Assembly: GCA_016256075.1 (NCBI GenBank)
Contig: SDVU01000194.1
Location: forward strand, 1 to 17,994
Direction of reading: 5' to 3'
From: Dictyocoela muelleri
Taxonomy: Eukaryota; Microsporidia
Length of the DNA stretch: 17,994 nucleotides
Below the pieces are notes generated by a model. That model was not told the DNA's origin. It saw nothing but the letters and a program-made list of their open reading frames with translations, and did no database searches. Shown here piece by piece: positions 1-8,164 of this stretch (position 1 is its first letter; the number at the start of each line of letters is the position of its first letter). Both the position numbers and the translations under genes were made by a program.

Positions 1-1033
1 TTTTAATTAAAATAAAATTTTAATAAATTTTTTTTTTTTTTTTTTTTATTTTTTTTTTGTTTTTTTTGTTTTTTTTTTGTTTTTTTTTAATTTGCAAAAA
101 ACATTTTTTTTTGCCGGAGAGAAAATTTTACCCTAGCTAAAATTGAAGAAAAATTTAACACCAGATACTGATTTTTTGTTGTAATTCAATTGGCTTCATT
201 ATGAGTATAAATTTTTTTTAACTGGTGTAAAATTCCCCACCGAGTAATATTTTACACCAGATCCTTTATTTTCATAGGGGAAATTTCTTGCATTGATGAC
301 TCTGGGGGAATTATGGGCCTTGATGCAATCCTTTTAGAATTCAGTTTCGATACTAAAATCAGGTACAGTATAAAATGTTGGTTTTACAATTTTATAGATT
401 CATAAAAATCATTTATTTTCAGTTAACCGGGTTTTCGTTACTTATAGGCTAACGTCTTTTTTTGCGGCCATTTTTTAAATGATGTAAATAAAAATTTTAA
501 AACTGAAAAAAAATTACGAAAAAAATAATTCAAATTAACATTACAAATAAATCAAAAATATAATTTAAAAGCACAAAAAAATATTTAAAAATCAAAAATG
601 TTTATTGAATTTCCTTCAATTTCCAATTTGTGGAAATGATTTTTAAAAATTCAAGACCATAAAATTGTTCATATTTTTAAATAATATTTAAAATTTCATC
701 ATATGAATCTTTATTATTTTTTTCCTTTTTAGATAAAATTAAGTATTGGATTAACTTATTTTCGACATACGCATGTTTTTTTTCTAACTAGATATCAACT
801 TTATAATAATTTAGTTTTTATGAAAAAATTGGTATCAAAAGAGAGGTTACAACCTTCTATAACATTATTTGTTTGCTTAAATATTCTTTAGAATCCGCTC
901 TGAAAGTGACCATAAATCCATAGAAAAAAAATTCATATCTTATATCATTTTCATTATTAAAACTAATCAAAAATTTAAAATCATTCCAAAACGGTTTAAA
1001 TAAGTCAAAATCATTTTTTTAAAATAATATTTT
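1..1033. other. AT-rich flank without recognisable gene
   Basis: No coding segment can be supported on either strand. Positions 28-90 are an almost pure T run broken by a few G and A. The rest is A/T-rich with one slightly richer patch (about 110-480) that holds the TTTTACACC-type inverted repeat described separately. I see no tRNA, rRNA or transposase fragment. Confidence 0.6.
222..260. repeat. 12-bp inverted repeat (CTGGTGTAAAAT / ATTTTACACCAG)
   Basis: CTGGTGTAAAAT at 222-233 is mirrored exactly by ATTTTACACCAG at 249-260, with a 15-base spacer containing CCCC. A third, imperfect copy (TTTAACACCAGATA) lies about 70 bases upstream near 154-167. A diverged, oppositely oriented copy lies at 5759-5796. 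It is probably the end or core of an old mobile element; no function is assigned. Confidence 0.55.
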
Positions 1034-1807
1034 GGGGCTTGTTTAAAAAGATGCCTACCATCAAGGGGAGACCCTTGAATTGAAATTTTAAAAAAATAAA
1101 TTAAAAATAAATAAATAAATTATTATTTTTTTTTTAATTAAAATTAATTATAAGAATACAATTCACCAATTTATTAAAATAATTATAAAAATATTTTTAA
1201 ATTCGCTTCCTACTCAAAATATGCCTTTCTTTATAAATACATTCAACATCTAATTACTCAATTACATCTTTAAACATTATTTTATTTTTCTTTTAATATT
1301 AAAATTCGAAAAAAAACTTTTAATATTGTTGATATGTGTACTATCAAGTGCTACAAAATCAAAAGTGTGATTTATAAACTTATGTTGTAAACTAATTTTT
1401 TGCACATTGATTTATAATTTAATTTTATTATTGTGACATTTTATAAATTATAAAATAGGTTAAGTTTCTTATAATTAATATCTGTCAAAAAAGAGTAAAT
1501 TAATGAAAATACGCCCAAATTTCTCGTTTTTAATTTTCATAATTTGCCTAAATTGATAAAAGTTACAAGAACAGCAGTATTTTAGCATTGTAAATTTATA
1601 ATTTTTAAAAATAGGCCGTCACATTTTAAACATCTTTTTGTAGTTGATAATATCTTAGAATTTAAAATAATTAAATCGTGTCATCACAATTCAAAATTTT
1701 TTTAATATTAATTTTTAATAAATATGGGTCATTAATTAAATTTTAAAAAATTGCTTTTGTTTAGAAAGATGCCTACCATGAGGTAGGCATCTTTATAAAC
1801 AATCCCC
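1034..1807. mobile_element. Non-autonomous Merlin-like DNA transposon (774 bp)
   Basis: The left end 1034-1059 starts GGGGCTTGTTTAAAAAG. Its inverted partner at 1782-1807 ends in CCCC; the 26-bp arms differ at only a few positions. ATATTTT abuts the left end at 1027-1033 and the right end at 1808-1814, as a 7-bp target duplication. The terminal repeat resembles that of the Merlin copy at 7999-9154 (both start GGGGCT and carry ATGCC near the inner side). No transposase segment is recognisable inside, so it is probably a deletion derivative moved in trans. The right end is folded: an inverted copy of the terminal repeat lies directly inside it (1759-1800). Assignment to Merlin rests on the terminal sequence and duplication size, which is inference. 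Confidence 0.7.
1759..1800. repeat. Hairpin at the right end of the Merlin-like element
   Basis: GTTTAGAAAGATGCCTACC at 1759-1777 is mirrored by GGTAGGCATCTTTATAAAC at 1782-1800 with a 4-base loop, one mismatch in 19. The outer arm is part of the right terminal repeat, so this end carries the terminal repeat twice, head to head. Confidence 0.8.
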
Positions 1808-1814
1808 ATATTTT

Positions 1815-3771
1815 TTTAAATATTCTAATTTCAAATTATAAATTGGTACAAATGCAAAACTTATTAAAATTCTAAAATTTTCGTTTATTTGAATATTTTC
1901 ATTGTATATTTTGGCCATTCCATATCTTTTAATTTTTTTAAAAAGAAAATGAGCAATTGGAAAAAGTAATCTGATATTTTTGACCTATTGAAAAAGTTTT
2001 TTAAAATAAGAAATGCGCCATCTAAAAGTTATAGTTAGAAAATCGGCAAATAACATCAATTTTTACATTTAATAGCACTAAATAATTTTCATAAGTCATT
2101 TTACTCTACATTTTCATAAGAACATAAACTGTTGGAATATTTTTATCGTGTATTTCAGCTTTTTTAACATATATTTAGCAAAATTTTTTGAGATTTGACC
2201 AAAACGCGCCATCATAATTTTAATTATTTATTTTCAAATAAAGATGTCTATCTGTTGTATATATTATGATTCTTCAGGATTCTTTTTACAATTATATAAT
2301 TGTAAAAAATTACGTTGGCATAAGTAACTTTTATATTTTCTCGGATGTCATTTTCAAGACAAATAACATTATTTTTTCTTCTCTATTTCGTAATACTGTC
2401 TCTTAAATTTCCTAATTTTAAGAGTATATAGTAATAATATGGAACTTATATTTAATTGAAAATTTATTATTTTACATATCTCTTCATTAATCATATATAC
2501 TCTTTAATTCATTACTTATCTCGTATAAAGGGCTTCGTATTTATCATAATTCTTTAAATGAGTATAATAATCCTTTTTTCGATAATATAGATTATTTTTA
2601 GATAAAACAAGAAAACCTTGCATTTGCGATCTTCACAAATTCACATGATTATAACTCATTTCTTTTAAAAATATTGTATATAAAACCTCCCTGAAAATTT
2701 TTATTTTCTTCTTTTACTATTTTTTTATAATTTCTTAATGCTTCACAGGATCAAAAAAATAGTGGCAAAACCTGATTTTCTCCACAAAGTATCAATACTC
2801 AGGTAAGCATTTATTTTCTCCTGAGAAGCGATTTTGACAATTTTACGTTTTTCTTATGAAATTTAAATTTCCGTCATTTATCCTTCATTATTTGAAATAA
2901 GTTCGGGTTAAAATGTATCGTGTTTGATATGAAAAATAAAAAAAATATTGGTTCTTATGTTATAATATCCTAAATTTTTAGTTTTTTGATTTTGATTTTG
3001 TATGCATATCTCTAATTCAATTAATTGAACTTCTGTTGAGGCCTTAATCCAAAATTAATATTTCGTTTTTTATAAACTCAATAGGATTGATTTTTTCAAG
3101 AAATTTTTTGTCTGGTATTGTTAGGCTCACGCGGGATGTGCTGTGAAATAACATATAATTATTGAGTGAAAATGATAGTAGGTTTTTAATTAAACTATGT
3201 TGCGACTAGGTTAGGTATCCGAGAGACCAAATTTCATGTGGAAAATATATTTTCATTAAATTTAAGTCTTTTGCATATATATTTTTATCTTTTTTTCCAG
3301 TTTTGATTTTTTTGTTTATTTTTTATTGAAATATTCCAAAAGACTTTTTAAAAGCCACTGCTATGTCAATACACAATATCTTTCTACCTTCTTACCGAAG
3401 AAGTATTATATTTTTTATGTTTCTTTTAGAATTTTATACTTCTCATCGCGCGTTACTACGAATCTGTCAATGCGTATTTTAAGATTTTAGAAGGTCCTGA
3501 ATAAAAATCATTATCTTATTAGGAGTATTTAATTTTTTAAGTTCATCTACCAACTTTATGAGAATGTCCTTTTTTTCGCATTTATTTTATAATTTTTATC
3601 GTAATTATCTTCATTTTTCTTGATTTATTTATCCGGCGCTACAAGCTTTCTTTCGAGAGGATTACGTGTTTGAGATTTATAGATTAATTAATATAGTGAC
3701 GAGCCTATTATTCGATGATATGTCAGGTTTAATCTGGTTCGATCAACTTTTTAAGGTTTAGAATTGGCACT
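1815..3771. other. AT-rich stretch without recognisable gene
   Basis: About 2 kb with no open frame resembling a protein family and no RNA gene. It contains a 26-bp perfect palindrome at 2283-2308. Smaller inverted words also occur, such as AAGAGTATATA near 2418 with TATATACTCTT near 2494. It may be decayed transposon or intergenic sequence; nothing more can be said. Confidence 0.5.
2283..2308. repeat. Perfect 26-bp AT palindrome
   Basis: TTTTTACAATTAT followed by its exact reverse complement ATAATTGTAAAAA, with no spacer. In sequence this AT-rich it could be a chance hairpin or a weak terminator-like structure. No gene ends next to it. Confidence 0.5.
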
Positions 3772-3945
3772 ATGCTAAAATGCTTAATCCCAAATGCCTA
3801 ATCCCCAAATGCACAATCCCAAAAATTCCAATCCTCAAAATGACATATCTTCAAAATGTTATATCCTCAAAACACAATCAAAAAAATTTTAATCTTTAAA
3901 ATAATAATTCTCTAAATGTTCTTTATATTTTCAAAACATTATAAT
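3772..3945. repeat. Degenerate ~15-bp minisatellite
   Basis: About ten or eleven head-to-tail units of roughly AATCCCCAAATGCAC. The clearest units are at 3784-3830 (AATCCCAAATGCCT, AATCCCCAAATGCAC, AATCCCAAAAATTCC). They decay towards 3945, where cytosines are replaced by T or A. No CRISPR-like alternation of repeat and spacer is present. It lies just upstream of the foldback at 4055 and could be the eroded end of an element built like the array-armed foldback at 10757. Confidence 0.7.
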
Positions 3946-4054
3946 TTGCAAATTTTTAATAGTTAAATCTTTAAACTGTAAATAAATTCTTACAAGTCTT
4001 TATTTTAATTAATTTTGTCTTTTTTAGATTTTTACTTGTTAAATATATGATTTT

Positions 4055-4346
4055 CGGTTCTACCGCGGTTTATGCCACTCAAAAGAAATGAGGAAGGGTA
4101 ATTAAAGTATATTATAAGAAGCATGAAATCATCCGTTAAATAAGGTTCCGGTTTTGTTTTCTATATAAAGAAAAAAACGTAACCAATAACATTTTTTTGC
4201 AAAAAAATGCCATTGCACTGAAAAATTTATTTATATGGAAAACAAAACAGAGAAACTTTTTTTTACAGATGATTTCATGCTTCTTTCAATATACTTTAAT
4301 TACCCCTCCTCATTTCTTTCTGTGGCATAAACCGTTGTAGAAACCG
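4055..4346. mobile_element. Full-length palindromic foldback MITE (~292 bp)
   Basis: The whole segment is one inverted repeat centred on TTTTTTTGCAAAAAAA at about 4192-4207, with arms of about 145 bp and no spacer. The outer halves match best: GGTTTATGCCAC, GAAATGAGGA, GGGTAATTAAAGTATATT and GAAGCATGAAATCAT all recur inverted between 4300 and 4346. The inner halves match through GTTTTGTTTTC and the TATATAAA-type core. No coding potential is seen. Termini are near CGGTTTCTAC, but no secure target duplication could be read, so the superfamily is unknown. Confidence 0.85.
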
Positions 4347-4610
4347 ATATTTTTCGATTTGTACCGCATACTGCGCCCGAATCGTAAAACAAACTCTTTT
4401 ATTAGACTATTAAAAAAATGTTTTGGATTATATTTTTTTTAGTTATTATTAATTTTTTTATTGTTTTTTACATTTTTTATTCTCGCACCGTATAATTGTC
4501 TGTTGGTCCGCATAATGGATTATCCAAAAATTGATAATAACAAAATTTATGATTTTTATTTCATTTTATTTGCATTACCTAGCCTAAAAGGTCTTGATTA
4601 ATAAAGTTGT

Positions 4611-4690
4611 GGGCTAGATAGCTCAGTGGTTAACACATTTGAATGTAATATTTAATTATCGAAGTTCGAATCCAGTGATGTCACTCTTAA
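4611..4690 (+). repeat. tRNA-like pol III promoter remnant (possible SINE head)
   Basis: TAGCTCAGTGGTTA at 4619-4632 matches the A box of tRNA genes, and AGTTCGAATCC at 4663-4673 matches the B box in all but one position; spacing is tRNA-like. No cloverleaf forms, however. The T-arm stem around TTCGAAT does not pair, the D stem GCTC lacks its partner, and no 7-bp acceptor pairs with the 3' side. This fits a tRNA-derived SINE head or a tRNA pseudogene rather than a working tRNA. It lies just before the dispersed repeat at 4724-5074, which might be its body, though the second copy of that repeat lacks the tRNA-like part. Confidence 0.6.
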
Positions 4691-4723
4691 ATAAATAATG
4701 AGAGAATGATATTAGCGACCCAA

Positions 4724-5074
4724 AACTATAGAAATATAGTATCAATATACAGTTGTTCCGCTGCGGTATAGTTTTTTAAAATTTGGTATAATATGAAAAT
4801 GAAGAGAAGAGACTCTATTGGGTGTGGAGAGAATTGTTTCGTCGAGTGCGGCGACGAATCTCGGTAAAATAAACAGTGAAAAATAAAAATTCATGAAAAG
4901 CTACTAATTACCTGTATACTGCTGGGTCATTTGTAAAACGAAAATCGCGCGTACAGACGGGCTTCTTAGTAGCTTAGGAAGTGACGTATTATCGGAACAT
5001 CGAGAACCTAAGGTCTATGACTATGGTTGGAGACAACTCTCCGCGTTGACGGAATAGATGTTGTAAGCATGTAG
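4724..5074. repeat. Dispersed repeat, copy 1 (possible old LTR-type remnant)
   Basis: This segment aligns by eye, with gaps, to 7658-7981 in the same orientation. Shared landmarks in order are AACTATAG, a TTGTT block, TGCGGCGAC, an A/T-rich ATAAA block, GCTACTAATTACC versus GCCTATAATTGCC, GAAGTGACGTATT versus GAGTGACATATT, GTTGAC and GTNAGCATGTA. Identity is perhaps 60%. It is much more GC-rich than its surroundings. A TATA-like ATAATATG and an ATAAA motif inside would suit an old LTR, but no clean TG...CA ends with a flanking duplication could be fixed. No coding sequence is seen. Confidence 0.6.
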
Positions 5075-5318
5075 TATATAATAATCCTAATGTTAATCTT
5101 TTATTTCCAATTAAGCTAATTTTATAGAGAATAGTTGCTTATAATTTTATTTAACAATAAATTACTAAACATTTATTTTATAAAAAATTTAATTTTATAT
5201 GAATAGTATAATATATAAGTTTAAAAAATAACAAGCAGATAATTTTTAGATTTTAATAGAATTACAAAAAAAGAATTTACTAAGATGATTTATAAAGCGA
5301 CTAAATTGCATATAAAAC

Positions 5319-5519
5319 TCATAATAAATGATTTGACTCATCAATATTTTCTTTGTTTTCTTCTAAATTCATTTGAACACCATTATCCTTTTTAATCTTA
5401 TTTATGAGAGTCTTTAAATCATAAAATTTGAAGTTTGAGCTTTTTAATGCTCTTTCAATTTTTGAAATGCCTATTTTGTTTGAAGGTGAATCATATTTCT
5501 TGAATTTGTTTTCAGTCAT
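5319..5519 (-). CDS. Hypothetical 66-aa protein, probable microsporidian small gene
   Basis: An intact 66-residue frame running from ATG at 5519 to TGA at 5319. The product is hydrophilic and Lys/Asn/Ser-rich, starting MTENKFKKYDSPSNK and ending with an acidic tail (NLEENKENIDE) and SNHLL. No signal peptide, membrane segment or recognised domain is visible; the middle (about residues 18-45) looks helical and basic. The start is supported by CACCCC directly before the ATG, the position of the C-rich start-proximal signal known in several microsporidia. It does not overlap any identified transposon and is the only unbroken, non-repetitive frame in the window. The family is not recognised. It could still be a chance ORF; the start signal and natural-looking composition argue against that. 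Confidence 0.55.
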   Translation of the reverse strand: MTENKFKKYDSPSNKIGISKIERALKSSNFKFYDLKTLINKIKKDNGVQMNLEENKENIDESNHLL

Positions 5520-5530
5520 GGGGTGAAAAT
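5520..5530 (-). promoter_or_regulatory. CCC-type start-proximal signal
   Basis: On the minus strand ATTTTCACCCC runs straight into the ATG of the 66-aa gene. C-rich motifs immediately upstream of start codons are an established feature of several microsporidian genomes, with very short 5' leaders. The assignment is by position and sequence only. Confidence 0.5.
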
Positions 5531-5758
5531 GGAAATTTGAAATTAAATGTGTTTTTTTATGATTTTGGTTTTTTTTATGATTTTAAAATTTTTTGGAATA
5601 TTTATGAATTTATATTATTTATATTTGATTTTTTTGTAAATCTGATAATAATGTTGTTAGTGAATAAATTTTAAATAAAATTTGGTTTTTAAAAATTTAT
5701 AACAATTTTAATTATTTAAAAAGACATTGTTGTACGAAAACAATATTGAAAATATCGT

Positions 5759-5796
5759 ATCTGGAGTAAAATCTCACCAAGGGGAATAGAGTGCAC
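5759..5796 (+). repeat. Diverged copy of the TTTTACACC repeat seen at 222-262
   Basis: ATCTGGAGTAAAAT at 5759-5772 equals the reverse complement of 249-262 except for one base. The following CTC....GGGGAAT also tracks the reverse complement of 227-245 with a small gap. The two copies are 5.5 kb apart and oppositely oriented. Confidence 0.35.
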
Positions 5797-5875
5797 TAGC
5801 TAATTTTTTTTTAAATTTATTTTTAAATATATATTACATGCTTGCTTGCAATATCAATAATTGCCAACACAGAGA

Positions 5876-6186
5876 GTTATATCCTACCATAGCCTTTAGA
5901 CCTTAAAATCTTACCTTTCAGTTTTTACGTCACTCCTAAGATACCCAGAGGCCAGCTGTAAACGCGATTGACGTTTTTTATAATGACCGGCGGTATTCAG
6001 GTAATTAGAGTGGTTTTCATGATTTTTTTTATCACTGCTTATTTGGCTGATATGGGCGCCATACTCATTTCACCTTTAGGAAAGTTCCTTCTGCTTACAC
6101 TTCAATTTGAACAAGTCTTAATTAGCCGTACCACATTGGAACAATCGTATATTAATACTATATTTCTATATCTATTGACCGCTTAA
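5876..6186 (+). pseudogene. Degraded DHHC-type protein S-acyltransferase gene (putative)
   Basis: The intact family attaches palmitate to membrane proteins through a Cys-rich DHHC domain between transmembrane helices. Read across changing frames, this stretch follows the domain order. TIAFRP (near 5885) recalls the xxxFRP of the zinc-binding part. SVF...LLRY (near 5919-5943) recalls SVCNNCVLRY. PAVNAIDVFYNDRRYS (5952-5999) recalls CPWVNNCVGFYNYRYF. A shifted frame from about 6000 then gives two hydrophobic helices and ends with RTTLE (6130-6144), matching the TTxE motif that follows TM4. The DHHC cysteine and histidines are gone and at least two frameshifts separate the blocks, so it cannot encode an enzyme. 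The segment between FYN and TTLE is shorter than usual. The match is by eye against the remembered family pattern; without it one would see only a short hydrophobic ORF (first ATG at 5983). Confidence 0.42.
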
Positions 6187-6458
6187 TCTCAACCCCAATT
6201 TTTAATTAAAGTAAAGTCAGTGTGATTTTTAATTTGATAACAATTTATTCAATAATCTTAACGGCTGTGCTAACCGCCAAATTAATTCAAATTTTTTTTA
6301 GGAAAGAGATAATTTCAGCATAGCTGCTCTTGAATGGAAATTGACTTCGGATCAGAAATATCTTATAATTAACAAATAATCATAGTTCTTAACACAATTA
6401 AAAACCAAAATTTTTGCAAAATAAAAATATATACCATTTTAATTGTTCTAATAACAAG

Positions 6459-7479
6459 GGCTGAAAGTGATAAAAATACCACATAATTGGGGGTGTACCA
6501 TTTTTTTTGAAAATATTCCTGTTTCACACGTTGAAAAAAAATGATTATTTGAATTTGTTTAAATTGGCGATCAAAAAAACGACTAATGACTCTTGTTTGC
6601 CGAAAAGATCTTTCTGGTGTTTCTTAAATTTCTTAAAACCGGCTTATGTGTAGAAAAGCAAGTTTAAAAGAAGATCAGGTCTTTTTTCATATAATTTATT
6701 CAAGAATAAAAAATAAGCATTGATCAGATAGGTGAAATAATATTTTATTGGATTTAAAAGTACAGAGGGTCAAAAATTTCTGAATTACCCTCCTTAGACA
6801 CTAGGACAATACGCAAGACAATTTTTGATTTTAGCATGTTTTTTTCACAATATTTTTATAATGGCAAAAACAGATTTGGTGGTCCGGATATAATCGTTGA
6901 AATAGACGAGTCTAAGTTTTGTAAGAAAGTATAATCGAGGCTGTTTAATAGAAGGAGTGTGGATATTTGGAGCAGTCGAGCGTTCGGGCCGTCGCCAGAT
7001 ATTTTTATATTCAATTGATAAAAGAGATGCGGAAAGCTTTAATTCAGTGATTAACTCTTCTATTAAGCGAGATTATCATATTTATAGTGACATGTGGAGA
7101 GGATATTCGAAATTAAAAGATCTTGGCTACAAACATTCAACAGCCAGTCATTCTGAATAATTTATTAATCCAGATAATAATAATCACACAAAGATAATTG
7201 AGACAAATTAAGCGTCTTTAAAGTCAGAAACTCCGAAATCAGGAAGAAGAAAAAAACATATTTTAATTTATTTAATTAGATATATGATCCTTAGGAATTT
7301 CTTCGACGAAAATTATGACGATTTCTTAAGATTATTATTACAATAATTTTTTTTACTAAATTTAAATATTATTATTAAATATAATTTTTAACATTTTCGT
7401 TTTATTCGTTGGGATCCAGGCTATTTTTTAAAAAAAAATAAACCCCCCCCTATATGTGGTATCCTTATGAAAAATACCC
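6459..7479 (+). mobile_element. Merlin DNA transposon (copy A, 1021 bp)
   Basis: ATAACAAG flanks the element on both sides (6451-6458 and 7480-7487), an 8-bp target duplication as expected for Merlin/IS1595-type elements. The termini are imperfect inverted repeats. Left 6459 onward begins GG; ATACCACATA near 6475-6484 is followed by a G run. This is mirrored by the C run at 7443-7450, TATGTGGTAT at 7452-7461 and the terminal CCC at 7477-7479. The interior holds one decayed transposase gene (6719-7346). Confidence 0.85.
6719..7346 (+). pseudogene. Merlin (IS1595/ISXO2-like) transposase, broken
   Basis: Encodes most of a DDE transposase that would excise and insert the surrounding element. One frame (6719 to about 6925) gives IDQIGEIIFYW, then GGPDIIVEIDESKF, the family block carrying the first catalytic Asp. 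After a single-base frameshift near 6925-6932 the frame used to the end gives KYNRGCLIEGVWIFGAVERS, then IYSDMWRGYSKL with the second Asp. HSTASHSE, FINPDNNNHTKIIETN with the expected final Glu, and a basic C-terminal tail follow. Damage visible: that frameshift, one in-frame stop near 6755, and stops at 7158-7160 and near 7209. The N-terminal zinc-ribbon part before 6719 is too eroded to place. The family assignment is strong because motif order and spacing match; the gene is dead. Confidence 0.88.
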
Positions 7480-7657
7480 ATAACAAGAAGCCAAATTATT
7501 TTAGTAAAGGTGTGGAGTCTTCTTTAGAATGTTGCCCAAACCCAAGGTAGCTTACCTTGGATTTATATTTTTTAAAAAAATCAATTTTTAATAAATCAAG
7601 TTTACGCAATTTAAATGATTATTTAATAAAGTATTAACATTGAAATTAAGCATGAAT

Positions 7658-7981
7658 AACTATAGTAGAGATATATAGTTGTTATAATGTGATTTTTCTA
7701 GTGTAGAATCAGTCTATTATGATATAAAGTTAAAAAGCAATACCAGCTGTGATGATTGCGGCGACTCATTTCAGCAAATAAATAGAAACTAACGAAAATG
7801 AACAGCCTATAATTGCCATAGGTTGTTAATTCATTGATAAAATTATAATGGCGTATACATTATGGCCGCCGGGGTGCTTTTGAGTGACATATTGGAATAA
7901 TACCCGAAAAACCAAAGCTCTAAAGACTAAATTTAGTGACATCTATTCGGGTTGACAATTATATATATTGTTAGCATGTAA
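7658..7981. repeat. Dispersed repeat, copy 2
   Basis: Homologous to 4724-5074 in the same orientation; the shared blocks include AACTATAG, TGCGGCGAC, GAGTGACATATT, CGGGTTGACAAT and TTAGCATGTA. It stops about ten bases before the target duplication of the Merlin at 7999. Identity to copy 1 is low, so both are old. No open frame is visible. Its position inside the 7514-9536 element means that it inserted there or was captured by it. Confidence 0.58.
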
Positions 7982-8004
7982 TTTATATTAATAATTATGG
8001 GGCT

Positions 8005-8051
8005 ACTGAACAAAACATGCCCCCTTATATTGGGGGCACGTTTTGTCCAGT
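8005..8051. repeat. 20-bp-arm hairpin at the left end of Merlin B
   Basis: ACTGAACAAAACATGCCCCC at 8005-8024 pairs with GGGGGCACGTTTTGTCCAGT at 8032-8051 (18 of 20) over a 7-base loop, TTATATT. The first arm is the terminal inverted repeat itself; the second is an extra inverted copy absent from the right end. Confidence 0.9.
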
Positions 8052-8164
8052 AAAGCAAATTTTTGAAAAATTATAACCCCTCATGGTAATTAAATTTAAT
8101 GATTCATTTTTTAATAATTCATCTTAAGCAATTAATTGGCTTGTTAGGACTGAATTAAACGAAG

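Noticed and set aside
28-90. Telomere or poly(A) tail of a retrotransposon
   Set aside because: A simple T run with scattered G, no telomeric unit, and no retroelement sequence or target duplication beside it.
4611-4690. Functional tRNA gene
   Set aside because: A and B boxes are good, but the T, D and acceptor stems do not pair and no anticodon arm can be set.
5968-6186. 72-aa intact membrane protein
   Set aside because: Its start would be TTG, and the frame continues a DHHC-like sequence from other frames upstream, so it is better read as a pseudogene fragment.
4724-7981. The two dispersed-repeat copies as paired LTRs of one element
   Set aside because: They are far too diverged from one another, the DNA between them holds a host-like gene and unrelated elements, and no pol-type sequence lies between them.
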